A stretch of DNA of 64,000 nucleotides from Bacteroidia bacterium (GTDB lineage: Bacteria > Bacteroidota > Bacteroidia > NS11-12g > UBA955): the NCBI GenBank assembly GCA_023228875.1, contig JALOAG010000005.1:1-64000 (forward strand), written 5' to 3'. The translations under genes and the position numbers were made by a program. A model generated the notes under the pieces. The model saw nothing but the letters and a program-made list of their open reading frames with translations, ran no database searches and had not been told where the DNA came from. Below are positions 55,168 through 64,000 of the stretch, piece after piece. Every line of letters begins with the position of its first letter. Within the stretch, counting starts at the first letter, position 1.

Positions 55168-56427
55168 ATGGAGAAAAAGCTGAAAAGAGTAGTTGTTACA
55201 GGTCTGGGAGCATTAACCCCCATTGGTAACGATGTTCAATCATATTGGACCGCCTTGCAAAATGGTGTTAGTGGTGCCGGACCTATAACACGCTTTGACG
55301 CTTCTCTGTTTAAAACCAAGTTTGCATGCGAAATTAAAAATTTTGATGCATCCAATTTTCTTGACAAGAAAGATGCAAGAAGAATGGATTTGTTTACCCA
55401 ATATGCTTTAGTTTCCACTCAAGAAGCAATTAATGATTCAGGACTTGATCTTGAAAAGGTAAACAAGGATAGGGCAGGTGTGATTTGGGGCTCAGGCATT
55501 GGCGGGTTGACAAGCTTTTTCAAAGAAGTGGTTGAATTTGCCAAAGGTGATGGCGCACCCAGATTTTCACCTTTCTTTATTCCTATGATGATTGCAGATA
55601 TTGCTTCAGGTTATATTAGTATCAGATATGGGTTTAGGGGGCCAAATTATACAACAGTATCGGCTTGTGCATCATCTAATAATGCGTTAATTGATGCTTT
55701 TAATTTAATTCGTTTAGGTAAAGCAGATATCATTCTTTCTGGTGGTTCTGAGGCATGTGTTAATGAACCCGCTATGGGAGGGTTTAACTCTATGAAAGCA
55801 CTTTCAGAGAGAAATGATGATCCTAAAACAGCGTCAAGACCTTTTGATAAAGATCGTGATGGTTTTGTGTTAGGCGAAGGATCTGCTGCAATTATATTAG
55901 AAGATTTAGACCACGCACTTGCACGTGGAGCCAAAATTTATTGTGAAATGGCAGGTGGTGGTTTAACTGCAGATGCGCATCATATTACCGCTCCTCACCC
56001 TGAAGGATTAGGGGCTCAAATGGTAATGATGCACGCTTTAGAGGATGCAGAAATGCACCCTGAAGAAATTGATTATGTGAATGTGCATGGAACTTCTACA
56101 CCTCTTGGTGATATTAGTGAGGTGAAAGCAGTTCAAAGAGTGTTTGGAGAACATGCATATAAATTAAATATCAGCTCCACCAAATCTATGGTTGGACACT
56201 TATTGGGAGCTGCCGGTGCAGTAGAAGCTGTGGCTGCAATCTTTGCATTGACTAAAGGTATCATTCCGCCCACTATCAATCACTTTACCGATGATGAAGT
56301 GTTTGACCCAAAACTTAATTTTACTTTTAACAAAGCTCAACAAAGAGAGGTTAATGCTGTTCTAAGCAATACCTTTGGCTTTGGCGGACATAATGTTTCC
56401 GTTATCTTTAAAAAGTTTAATCCTTAA
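55168..56427 (+). CDS. fabF: 3-oxoacyl-[acyl-carrier-protein] synthase II
   Basis: 419 residues. Catalytic triad of the KAS II type: Cys 167 in VSACASSNNAL, His in VNVHGTSTPLGD and His in SMVGHLLGAAGA, plus the C-terminal GFGGHNVSVIF. It elongates acyl-ACP chains. Directly follows acpP; rnc starts after three bases. Confidence 0.97.
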   Translation: MEKKLKRVVVTGLGALTPIGNDVQSYWTALQNGVSGAGPITRFDASLFKTKFACEIKNFDASNFLDKKDARRMDLFTQYALVSTQEAINDSGLDLEKVNKDRAGVIWGSGIGGLTSFFKEVVEFAKGDGAPRFSPFFIPMMIADIASGYISIRYGFRGPNYTTVSACASSNNALIDAFNLIRLGKADIILSGGSEACVNEPAMGGFNSMKALSERNDDPKTASRPFDKDRDGFVLGEGSAAIILEDLDHALARGAKIYCEMAGGGLTADAHHITAPHPEGLGAQMVMMHALEDAEMHPEEIDYVNVHGTSTPLGDISEVKAVQRVFGEHAYKLNISSTKSMVGHLLGAAGAVEAVAAIFALTKGIIPPTINHFTDDEVFDPKLNFTFNKAQQREVNAVLSNTFGFGGHNVSVIFKKFNP

Positions 56428-56430
56428 TTT

Positions 56431-57186
56431 TTGCAGTTGAGTATTTTTTCTATTTTCAGTTTTAGAAAAGATAAAAAATTTGCAAAGCGAATTAAGAAAA
56501 TTACAGGTTATAAACCCAAAAATCTTAAGATTTATAAGTTAGCGTTTACACACAAAACCACAGCCAATAAAATTCACAATAAAGAATTGCGTGAAGACAA
56601 TGAAAGGCTTGAGTTTCTTGGTGATGCAGTCTTGGATTTAGTGTGTGCTGAATTGTTATTTAAGCATTTCCCGTATAAAAATGAAGGTTTCTTGACCGAG
56701 ATGCGTTCAAAAATGGTTAGTAGAGAACAGTTAGGAAACATTGCTTATAAAATGGGCTTGCAAGAAATTGTGAAGTTTGATAAATCAATGTTGGGTCGTC
56801 AAAGTGCAATGCATGCAGTTGGAGGAAATGCGCTAGAAGCATTGATAGGTGCGGTTTATCTTGATAAGGGGTATAAAAAAACAGTGAAGTTTATACACGA
56901 ACGAATTGTAGATGCGCATTTAGATTTAATTGAGTTAGAAAAGTCAGAACTTAGCTATAAAGGGAAACTTCTTCAGTATGCGCAAAAAGTAAAAAGAGAA
57001 GTGAAATATGAAGTAGTAAAAGAGTTTAAATACAATGGCGAAACATATTTTGAAATATGTGTATGTATTGATAATGTTGAGTTTTCGAGAGAGGTTTTTA
57101 GCTCAAAAAAGAAAGCAGAAGAGTTAGCCAGTAAAAAAGCTTTTCTAAAAATATATGCGGAAGATGATGATAGTGCTATACAATGA
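56431..57186 (+). CDS. rnc: Ribonuclease III
   Basis: 251 residues. Catalytic domain with ERLEFLGDAVLDLVCAELL (metal Glu/Asp) and NALEALIGAVYLDKGYK, then a dsRNA-binding domain (YKGKLLQYAQKVKREVKYEV ... KKKAEELASKKAFLKI). There is no ATG near the start of the conserved part; the likely start is TTG 56431 or TTG 56437, three to nine bases behind the fabF stop, so it depends on translational coupling. Processes rRNA and mRNA. Confidence 0.95.
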   Translation: MQLSIFSIFSFRKDKKFAKRIKKITGYKPKNLKIYKLAFTHKTTANKIHNKELREDNERLEFLGDAVLDLVCAELLFKHFPYKNEGFLTEMRSKMVSREQLGNIAYKMGLQEIVKFDKSMLGRQSAMHAVGGNALEALIGAVYLDKGYKKTVKFIHERIVDAHLDLIELEKSELSYKGKLLQYAQKVKREVKYEVVKEFKYNGETYFEICVCIDNVEFSREVFSSKKKAEELASKKAFLKIYAEDDDSAIQ

Positions 57187-57237
57187 TTTGATGTAGTTCA
57201 CTGCATAAATATTTCTGAAACCTTTCTTTTTATTGTG

Positions 57238-57636
57238 TTACTTGGGTTGACACAGCTCAATAAGGTTCCCCAAAGTAGATTTTGGATGAAGAAATGCAAT
57301 TTTCATGTTGTCTGCACCATCAACAGGTGTTTCATTAATCAGTGTAAAACCCTCATCTTTTAATCGTTCGATTTCGCTTTCAATATTTTCCACCAAAAAT
57401 GCATAGTGATGGATACCTTCACCACGTTTTTCAATAAACTTAGCAATTGGACTGTCAGAATTGGTAGGTGCAAGGAGTTCTATTTTGTTTTCTCCGGTTT
57501 TAAAAAAGGCAGTTATCACTCCTTGAGTAGGTACTTCTTCTTTTTTATAACATGGGGTGTTGAGTAATTGTTCGTATAAGGTGATGGCGGATTTAATGTC
57601 TTTCACCGCAATTCCGATATGTTCTATCCTTTTCAT
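57238..57636 (-). CDS. mce: Methylmalonyl-CoA epimerase
   Basis: 132 residues, VOC (glyoxalase/bleomycin) fold. MKRIEHIGIAVKD (metal His 6), KIELLAPT, GEGIHHYAFLVEN (metal His) and GNLIELCQ (metal Glu) match the epimerase family. Interconverts (R)- and (S)-methylmalonyl-CoA in propionate metabolism; the mutase is not in this window. Convergent to rnc and divergent from iscS. Confidence 0.93.
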   Translation of the reverse strand: MKRIEHIGIAVKDIKSAITLYEQLLNTPCYKKEEVPTQGVITAFFKTGENKIELLAPTNSDSPIAKFIEKRGEGIHHYAFLVENIESEIERLKDEGFTLINETPVDGADNMKIAFLHPKSTLGNLIELCQPK

Positions 57637-57728
57637 TGCTAGATGCGTATTTAAACACGCAATAAAATATTTTTATTTTAAATAATTGCTTAGTTTCGCA
57701 GCTTAGAATCAATCTAAATAATAAAACG

Positions 57729-58943
57729 ATGTTAAAATTACCTATATACCTTGATAATAATGCTACTACACAGGTTGACCCCCGAGTATTGGAAGAAATG
57801 TTGCCTTATTTTACTGAGAAATTTGGAAATGCAGCGAGCAGAAATCACTCCTTCGGTTGGATTGCTGAAGAAGCGGTTGATTATGCACGTGAACAAGTAG
57901 CCAAGTTAGTTGGTGCAGATGCAAAAGAAATCCTTTTTACTTCAGGCGCAACCGAATCGGACAATTTGGCTATCAAAGGAGTTTATGAAATGTATAAACA
58001 AAAGGGCAATCACATTATCACTGTTACTACAGAACATAAGGCAATATTAGATACATGTAAAGCAGTGGAAAAATTAGGAGCAGTAGTTACGTATTTAGAA
58101 CCTGATACAGAAGGGATGATAAGCGTAAAGCAAATTGAACAAGCTATTACTCCTCAGACAATTTTGATTAGTGTAATGTTCGGAAATAACGAAATTGGTG
58201 TAATTCAGCCGATTAGGGAAATAGGGGCATTGGCAAAGAAAAAAGGAATATTGTTTCATACAGATGCAACGCAAGCAGTAGGTAAAGTTCCGGTAAATGT
58301 GTTGGATGATCAAATAGATTTGATGTCTTTTAGTGCACACAAATTATACGGACCCAAAGGAGTAGGTGCTTTGTATGTAAGAAGAAAAAATCCTCGTATA
58401 AAGGTAATTGCCCAAATGGATGGAGGAGGACATGAAAGAGGTATGCGTTCCGGTACCTTGAATGTACCCGGCATAGTAGGATTTGGAAAAGCATGTGAAA
58501 TATGTATAAATGAAATGGAAACTGAAGGCAAGCGCTTAAGCAAACTTAGAGACAAGCTTCAAGATGGTTTAAGCGTATTAGAAGAGTCATATATCAATGG
58601 AAATAAAGCTCACAAACTACCCCATGTATTAAATATGTCTTTCAAATATGTTGAAGGTGAAGGGTTGATAATGGGAATTAAAAACATTGCTGTTTCTTCC
58701 GGATCTGCATGTACATCGGCATCTTTAGAGCCTTCTTATGTGTTAAAAGCATTAGGGTTGGATGATGAATTAGCACATTCTTCATTACGTTTTGGACTTG
58801 GTAGATTTACTACTGAAGAAGAGATTGATTACACCATTGAACATGTGAAAGAAGCTGTAACAAAACTGAGAGAGATGAGTCCTCTTTGGGAGATGTTTAA
58901 AGAAGGAATTGATCTGAAAGCGCAAACGTGGGCTGCTCACTAA
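57729..58943 (+). CDS. iscS: Cysteine desulfurase IscS
   Basis: 404 residues. PLP-dependent class V fold: IYLDNNATTQVDPRV, FTSGATESDNLA, FSAHKLYGPKG (Lys Schiff base), and the mobile active-site Cys in SSGSACTSASLEPSY. The C terminus LREMSPLWEMFKEGIDLKAQ is of the IscS type rather than SufS. It takes sulfur from cysteine for iron-sulfur clusters. A weak -7 element (TAGTTTCG, 57691-57698) precedes it; no iscU, iscA or hsc genes follow. A terminator lies behind the gene. Confidence 0.95.
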   Translation: MLKLPIYLDNNATTQVDPRVLEEMLPYFTEKFGNAASRNHSFGWIAEEAVDYAREQVAKLVGADAKEILFTSGATESDNLAIKGVYEMYKQKGNHIITVTTEHKAILDTCKAVEKLGAVVTYLEPDTEGMISVKQIEQAITPQTILISVMFGNNEIGVIQPIREIGALAKKKGILFHTDATQAVGKVPVNVLDDQIDLMSFSAHKLYGPKGVGALYVRRKNPRIKVIAQMDGGGHERGMRSGTLNVPGIVGFGKACEICINEMETEGKRLSKLRDKLQDGLSVLEESYINGNKAHKLPHVLNMSFKYVEGEGLIMGIKNIAVSSGSACTSASLEPSYVLKALGLDDELAHSSLRFGLGRFTTEEEIDYTIEHVKEAVTKLREMSPLWEMFKEGIDLKAQTWAAH

Positions 58944-58962
58944 ACAGATAATAGAATTTTAG

Positions 58963-58995
58963 AAAGAGCTATACCGAAAGGGATTGCTCTTTTTT
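58963..58995 (+). terminator. Intrinsic terminator after iscS
   Basis: AAAGAGC (58963-58969) pairs with GCTCTTT (58986-58992), followed by a T run that reaches the menD stop codon. Confidence 0.7.
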
Positions 58996-60635
58996 TATTT
59001 TAATTGTTTCCAGATTCGTTGGTTTGCTTGTGGATCGCTGGTTGTTTCAAAGATTGCCAAAGATGTGCAACTAAGAAAAGCCGAGACCTGTTGGGTGAAA
59101 TCTTGCTGCTTATTTGCCGTAAAATATTCTATATTAAAATCTTGTGCAATATTGTGTGCGGTACGTGTATGAGGGGTCGTAAATAAATGCCCGGCTTTAC
59201 TTGTTGAAGGACCGGGAATCATGTCAAAGATGTTCCCACAATGGTTGTTAAGTAAAATAATCTTCAGATTCTTCGGCAGTTTTTCAATCCAAAGCCCATT
59301 GATGTCATAAAAAAAGGCTAAATCACCACTAATTAAAAAATGTTCATGTTTTGAATCTGCCAAGGCGGCTCCAATAGCAGTTGATAGACAGCCGTCTATG
59401 CCGCTGGTACCTCTGTTTGAATACACTCTGTTACTTTGATTTGGCGCGCATACTGATACATAGCGCACAGACATGGAATTTGCTGCATGGATGATTGCAT
59501 CGTGTGGGAGCAGTTCCATTAATTGTGATACTGTCCATAAATCTGTTAATTCTGTCTGTTGTTGCAGCAGTTTTGTAAACTGAACACTTTTACTATCCAT
59601 CGCTTGAGTCCAAGTTTGTTTAAAACTCGCATTGCTCTGCATATCACTTTCTAATGATGCCCCAAGTGTTTTTAGGATAATAGGTTTTGTAAAGAATGTA
59701 TCTCGAACAATGTTTGTATCAGCAAGATGGTAATGGTTCTTGGGGGGATGTTTTCTAATAAGATTCTTTAAATTTTTATTTAGTAAGAAACTCCCTGTTG
59801 TAATAAGTGTTTCTGGTTTACGTTTAAGCCAGAATTCCTCTGTAATTGAGTTAAGCAATAACTCCCAATGTTGATGGCTTTGCAACTGACGATAAGGAGA
59901 ACTGATGTCGCATAAGATTAGCGCATCTTGTTGCGATAGCAATGTTAATTCATGTGCAATAGAGTCTTGGTAGCTGCCTGTACCGCACAGCACCATTAGA
60001 CTTCTGCCTGTTTTAACAGAGTGATTATGGAAAATCGGAGCTGTGAATTGTTTGTTTGTCTTTACTAAACTAAAAGGATTGTAAATGCTAATAGGTTCAT
60101 GGAAGTACAATGGTTCTGAAAAGTGAAAGTTTACATGAACGACACCCTTATCCGGGAATTGGGAATATGTAAGAATTTTGGAAGCTATCCGATCTACTTT
60201 TCCCAATGCGCGTTTTGATTCTAACAATCCTTTCCATTCAATATACTTATTTGCGTATTTCCCAAAAACCCTTTTTTGATGAATTGATTGATTCTCCCAG
60301 CAATCTAATAAAAGCAAAGGGCGGTCGGCACTGAGCACAATTAAAGGTACATGTAGCTGATGCGCTTCTGCAACAGCCGGAAACAGATTGAGTAATGCGG
60401 TTCCGGAAGTACAAATAATAACGACCGGTACTTGAGTTATCTGTGCCGCACCCAAAGCCATATATCCGGCAGCGCGTTCATCAACGACTGAATGTAGCTC
60501 AAAACCATTGTGCGATACAGCACCATTGATTAAAGGGGCATTACGAGATCCGGGGCAGATGAAAATATGTCTTACCCCTAATGAGTAAAGGCATTGGAAT
60601 AAGTGGTGTACGTTCTCTTGTCCTCCTTTTTTCAC
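58995..60635 (-). CDS. menD: 2-succinyl-5-enolpyruvyl-6-hydroxy-3-cyclohexene-1-carboxylate synthase
   Basis: 546 residues, start GTG at 60635 (no in-frame ATG nearby). Thiamine-diphosphate enzyme: VRHIFICPGSRNAPL (substrate site), DERAAGYMALGAAQ (catalytic Glu), CTSGTALLNLFPAVAEA, SNRGTSGIDGCLSTAIGAAL and the cofactor segment GDLAFFYDING ... NNHCGNIFDMIPG. It commits isochorismate to menaquinone, the quinone expected to feed the ACIII complex also encoded here. A TACATTTG promoter element lies at 60661-60654. Confidence 0.95.
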   Translation of the reverse strand: MKKGGQENVHHLFQCLYSLGVRHIFICPGSRNAPLINGAVSHNGFELHSVVDERAAGYMALGAAQITQVPVVIICTSGTALLNLFPAVAEAHQLHVPLIVLSADRPLLLLDCWENQSIHQKRVFGKYANKYIEWKGLLESKRALGKVDRIASKILTYSQFPDKGVVHVNFHFSEPLYFHEPISIYNPFSLVKTNKQFTAPIFHNHSVKTGRSLMVLCGTGSYQDSIAHELTLLSQQDALILCDISSPYRQLQSHQHWELLLNSITEEFWLKRKPETLITTGSFLLNKNLKNLIRKHPPKNHYHLADTNIVRDTFFTKPIILKTLGASLESDMQSNASFKQTWTQAMDSKSVQFTKLLQQQTELTDLWTVSQLMELLPHDAIIHAANSMSVRYVSVCAPNQSNRVYSNRGTSGIDGCLSTAIGAALADSKHEHFLISGDLAFFYDINGLWIEKLPKNLKIILLNNHCGNIFDMIPGPSTSKAGHLFTTPHTRTAHNIAQDFNIEYFTANKQQDFTQQVSAFLSCTSLAIFETTSDPQANQRIWKQLK

Positions 60636-60653
60636 GTTCTAAAATTTAGTTTG

Positions 60654-60661
60654 CAAATGTA
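60654..60661 (-). promoter_or_regulatory. -7 element TACATTTG for menD
   Basis: TAnnTTTG match 18 bases before the GTG at 60635, in the 229-base divergent gap to gyrA. Confidence 0.55.
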
Positions 60662-60864
60662 TCAATATAAGGGTAGAAATATTCATGCCTACTGCTCTTT
60701 TGTATCTAAGGTTAACCATGAAATAGATTAGTAAAAATTAAGACGGAATTCAATGGAATTTGCCGAGTCGTTTTTTTTGTTGTGAATGTTTAAATTATGT
60801 GAGCAAGTAGTAAAGTCAGTAAGTGATTTCTGTGTAAATTGCAGCACCTTTTAAAAAAGAAAAA

Positions 60865-63459
60865 ATGGATAATCAGAACCCAGAAGAAAGTGAAGAAAGA
60901 ATCATTTCGATAAATATCGAAGATGAAATGAAAACCGCCTACATCGACTATTCAATGTCGGTAATTGTATCTCGTGCTTTACCCGATGTACGTGATGGAC
61001 TCAAGCCGGTGCATAGACGTGTGCTTTATGGAATGACAGACTTGGGATTGGCACATAACCGTCCGTATAAGAAGTCAGCCAGAATAGTGGGAGAGGTGTT
61101 GGGTAAATATCACCCTCATGGAGACTCCTCAGTTTATGATACAATGGTAAGAATGGCGCAGGATTGGAGCTTGCGTTATATGATGGTTGACGGACAAGGA
61201 AACTATGGTTCAATAGATGGCGACCCGCCAGCAGCAATGCGTTATACTGAGGCAAGAATGAAAAAAATTGCCGAAGAGATGATGGCTGACATCGATAAAA
61301 ATACTGTTGATTTTAGACCCAATTTTGATGAGTCGTTAAAAGAGCCGACAGTACTACCTGCTAAGGTTCCAAGTTTACTTGTAAATGGAGCTTCAGGAAT
61401 TGCCGTAGGTATGGCTACCAATATGGCACCTCATCAACTCGGTGAGGTTATTGACGGTACGGTAGCATATATTGATAATAATGATATTGATATTGCAACA
61501 TTGATGACACATATCAAAGCTCCTGATTTTCCAACAGGTGGAATTATCTATGGAATGGAGGGAGTAAGAAGTGCTTACGAAACCGGTAGAGGAAGGGTTG
61601 TGATGAGAGGTAGGGTAGAGTTTGAAACTTCACATACCGGAAAGGAAATGATTGTTGTAACTGAAGTGCCTTATATGGTGAGTCCTTCCCAGATTATTGT
61701 CAAAGCTGTTGATTTAGTCAACGAAAAAGTGATTGATGGTATTAGTGGTATTCGTGATGAATCAGGAAGACAAGGAATGAGAATTGTGTTTGATTTGAAG
61801 AGAGATGCCATTCCAAATGTTGTGTTAAATCAGTTGTATAAATATACAGCCCTGCAAAGTTCATTCAGTATCAACAATATCGCATTGGTTAATGGTCGTC
61901 CTGAAGTGCTTGATTTGAAGAGTTTAATTAGACATTTCGTAGATCATAGACACGATGTTGTAACCCGCAGAACTCAGTTCTTGCTTGATGAAGCCCAAAA
62001 AAGAGCCCATATCTTAGAAGGGTTGTTGATTGCTCTTGATAATCTTGATGCAGTTATCAAATTAATTCGAGAATCAACCAATCCGAATGATGCAAAAGAC
62101 GGCTTGATGACGACTTTTAATTTGAGCGAAATCCAAGCAAAAGCAATTTTGGACATGAGGTTGCAACGATTAACAGGACTGGAAAGAGATAAAATCAGAG
62201 AAGAGTATAGGGAAATCATGGAACTGAGTAAATACTATAATGAAGTGTTGGCTTCATTTGAGTTAAGGATGAAAATTATCAAGGATGAGTTGTTAGAGGT
62301 GAAAGAGAAGTTTAATGATAACCGTAGATCTGAAATTGTTCTCTCTGCTGATGACATCAGTATTGAAGACTTGATTCCAGATGAAAAAGTAGTGGTAACT
62401 ATATCGCATATGGGATATGTAAAAAGAACTACTTTAGATGAATATAGAGAGCAGAACAGAGGAGGCAGGGGTAATAGAGGAGTAATTCATAGGGATGAGG
62501 ATTTTGTAGAACACTTAATGATTGCTTCTACGCATAACTATATACTTTTCTTTACAGAACAAGGACGTTGTTTCTGGCTCAAAGTCTATGAAATTCCTGA
62601 AGGTAGTAAAGCAACAAAAGGAAGACCAATTCAAAACCTAATTCAAATCCCTCAAGATGATAAGGTGAAAGCATTTATTAATGTTAGGAACTTAGAAGAT
62701 AAGGAATACACTGAAAATAACTTTGTGATTTTGTGTACTAAAAAAGGTATTATCAAAAAGACTTCATTAGAAGCATATTCTCGCCCGAGAGCCAATGGTA
62801 TTAATGCAATTACCGTAAGAGAAGGAGATGAATTGTTAGAAGGAAAATTAACTAATGGTACATGTGAAGTAGTGTTAGCAAAAAAATCCGGTAGGGCAAT
62901 ACGCTTTAATGAAACACTTGTCCGTCCTATGGGAAGAACAGCTTCGGGTGTAAAGGGTATCACATTAGAATCTGCAAAAGATGAAGTGGTAGGAATGGTT
63001 TGTGTGGATACGAAATCTGAAATAGAAACTACAATCTTAGTTGTTTCAGAAAATGGATATGGAAAGCGAACCGATTTGGACGACTACAGGATAACAGGTA
63101 GGGGCGGTAAAGGAGTAAAAACGCTTAACATCACTGATAAGACGGGTGATTTGATTGCAATAAAATCTGTTGAGGAGAAAGACGGATTAATGATTATTAA
63201 TCGCTCCGGTCTAACAATCAGAATCAGGGTTGCGGACTTAAGAGTTATGGGTCGTGCAACTCAGGGTGTTAGATTGATTAATATCAAAGACAATGATATG
63301 ATTGCATCTGTAGCCAGAGTAAAATATGATCCTGATGCTGATATTGAAGAAGATTTTGAACAAGTTACAGATCCAAATGTTATTATTCCCGATGTGGAAG
63401 GTGCTGATAACGGAGATAATGTTAACCCTGAAAATGCCGATGAAACCCCAGAAGAGTAA
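60865..63459 (+). CDS. gyrA: DNA gyrase subunit A
   Basis: 864 residues. Breakage-reunion domain: YIDYSMSVIVSRALPDVRDG, HPHGDSSVYDTMVRMAQ (quinolone region, here with Ser-Ser), catalytic Tyr 127 in AAMRYTEARM, then coiled-coil gate, and a six-blade C-terminal DNA-wrapping domain with GRGGKGVKT as the GyrA box. The box and the long domain favour GyrA over ParC. The tail is acidic (DADIEEDFEQVTDPNVIIPD). Introduces negative supercoils with GyrB. Confidence 0.95.
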   Translation: MDNQNPEESEERIISINIEDEMKTAYIDYSMSVIVSRALPDVRDGLKPVHRRVLYGMTDLGLAHNRPYKKSARIVGEVLGKYHPHGDSSVYDTMVRMAQDWSLRYMMVDGQGNYGSIDGDPPAAMRYTEARMKKIAEEMMADIDKNTVDFRPNFDESLKEPTVLPAKVPSLLVNGASGIAVGMATNMAPHQLGEVIDGTVAYIDNNDIDIATLMTHIKAPDFPTGGIIYGMEGVRSAYETGRGRVVMRGRVEFETSHTGKEMIVVTEVPYMVSPSQIIVKAVDLVNEKVIDGISGIRDESGRQGMRIVFDLKRDAIPNVVLNQLYKYTALQSSFSINNIALVNGRPEVLDLKSLIRHFVDHRHDVVTRRTQFLLDEAQKRAHILEGLLIALDNLDAVIKLIRESTNPNDAKDGLMTTFNLSEIQAKAILDMRLQRLTGLERDKIREEYREIMELSKYYNEVLASFELRMKIIKDELLEVKEKFNDNRRSEIVLSADDISIEDLIPDEKVVVTISHMGYVKRTTLDEYREQNRGGRGNRGVIHRDEDFVEHLMIASTHNYILFFTEQGRCFWLKVYEIPEGSKATKGRPIQNLIQIPQDDKVKAFINVRNLEDKEYTENNFVILCTKKGIIKKTSLEAYSRPRANGINAITVREGDELLEGKLTNGTCEVVLAKKSGRAIRFNETLVRPMGRTASGVKGITLESAKDEVVGMVCVDTKSEIETTILVVSENGYGKRTDLDDYRITGRGGKGVKTLNITDKTGDLIAIKSVEEKDGLMIINRSGLTIRIRVADLRVMGRATQGVRLINIKDNDMIASVARVKYDPDADIEEDFEQVTDPNVIIPDVEGADNGDNVNPENADETPEE

Positions 63460-63473
63460 CATCAATAATGAAA

Positions 63474-63498
63474 CCGTTCCGTTGGTAAAACGGAACGG
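63474..63498 (+). terminator. Hairpin after gyrA without T run
   Basis: CCGTTCCGTT pairs perfectly with AACGGAACGG over a five-base loop. No T run follows, so it may be an mRNA-end stabiliser or processing site rather than an intrinsic terminator. Confidence 0.5.
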
Positions 63499-63543
63499 CA
63501 TAATAATTGAATAACATGATGTATAAAGTAAATTTGTAATAGT

Positions 63544-64000
63544 ATGAAGAAGATATCAATAACAGTATTAATGTTCGCACTGCTTGCCTTCAGTGGAAAT
63601 GTGTTTGCTCAATCACATAAATTGACAGATGCATGGTTTGCCATGAAAAATAATGACCTTGTACGTGCAAAACAATCCATAGATGAAGCCTATGAACATG
63701 AAACCACAAAAGGTACGGCTAAAATGTATTATTATCGAGGATTGGTGTATATGCAAATTGCAGCCAATGCCCAAGATGATGTAAAATTTAAAGAGTTGGA
63801 TTCTCAAGCATCTCTGAAATCAGCTGAATCTTTTTATCAATACTTGATTTCAACAGAGAAAAAGAAAAAAGGTGAGTTAGAAGATGTTTATGCAAACATG
63901 CTTTATTCAGCCAATTTCTGTTTAGTAGATGCAGGTGCTTTTGCTGACAAAGGTCAATATCAACTCGCTGTGAAATATGCAGAGGCTGCATATCATTTGA
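63544..64000 (+). CDS. Secreted TPR-like protein (3' end outside window)
   Basis: ATG at 63544, open to the right edge (152 complete codons). Signal peptide MKKISITVLMFALLAFSGNVFAQ, then helical segments with TPR character (AWFAMKNNDLVRAKQSIDEA, AKMYYYRGLVYMQIA, AVKYAEAAYHL). Periplasmic, probably a scaffold protein of unknown role. It lies 84 bases behind gyrA and may share its transcript. Confidence 0.75.
   Translation, partial: MKKISITVLMFALLAFSGNVFAQSHKLTDAWFAMKNNDLVRAKQSIDEAYEHETTKGTAKMYYYRGLVYMQIAANAQDDVKFKELDSQASLKSAESFYQYLISTEKKKKGELEDVYANMLYSANFCLVDAGAFADKGQYQLAVKYAEAAYHL

Overview
The window looks like chromosomal DNA of a low-GC, non-cultured-type Bacteroidota (Bacteroidia, Chitinophagales/Sphingobacteriales-like; the order is inference). 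Evidence: type IX secretion (T9SS) C-terminal sorting domains of both classes, the GldA-GldF-GldG ABC transporter, a complete alternative complex III (ActA-F), the MurF-alanine racemase fusion, a fused E1 alpha/beta 2-oxoacid dehydrogenase, and many promoters of the Bacteroidota type (-7 element TAnnTTTG). No rRNA, tRNA, CRISPR array, transposase or prophage gene was recognised.

Layout. 1-3.4 kb is an accessory cassette of small lipoproteins on the minus strand: repeated signal peptides, identical 22-nt spacers, a truncated resident gene, and a lipoprotein gene interrupted at two poly-G tracts that could act as phase switches. 3.5-10.9 kb is one giant secreted PKD-repeat protein with a type B T9SS domain. 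11.2-13.7 kb is a BspA-like (DUF285) surface protein gene broken by one stop codon and one frameshift, ending in a type A T9SS domain; a 31-bp direct repeat flanks it. 13.8-17.5 kb encodes a very long TraB/GumN protein. 17.5-27.7 kb holds xseB-xseA, a CLC chloride protein, gldA-gldF-gldG, the fused E1 dehydrogenase and a hypothetical secreted protein.

28.0-36.9 kb is the respiratory operon actABCDEF (menaquinol to cytochrome c), in which ActA carries seven rather than five haem c motifs. It ends at a strong bidirectional terminator shared with the convergent exoA-pabA-pabB operon (folate precursor synthesis). ligA, a DEAD-box helicase and a thioesterase follow. 43.7-46.8 kb is a second accessory patch: a T9SS cargo protein, a 17-cysteine secreted protein and a glycosyltransferase.

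47-64 kb is mostly housekeeping: rpsO-pnp, a membrane protein with a TPR lipoprotein, murF-alr, ribE, acpP-fabF-rnc, methylmalonyl-CoA epimerase, iscS, menD, gyrA and the start of another TPR protein. menD (menaquinone synthesis) fits the menaquinol-oxidising ACIII; gldAFG and the T9SS cargo proteins fit a surface-active, possibly gliding, lifestyle.

The best leads are the poly-G lipoprotein switch, the mosaic lipoprotein duplication with its promoter, the heptahaem ActA with a recently duplicated cytochrome domain, and the decaying BspA-like locus between direct repeats. I found no clearly new multi-gene system.
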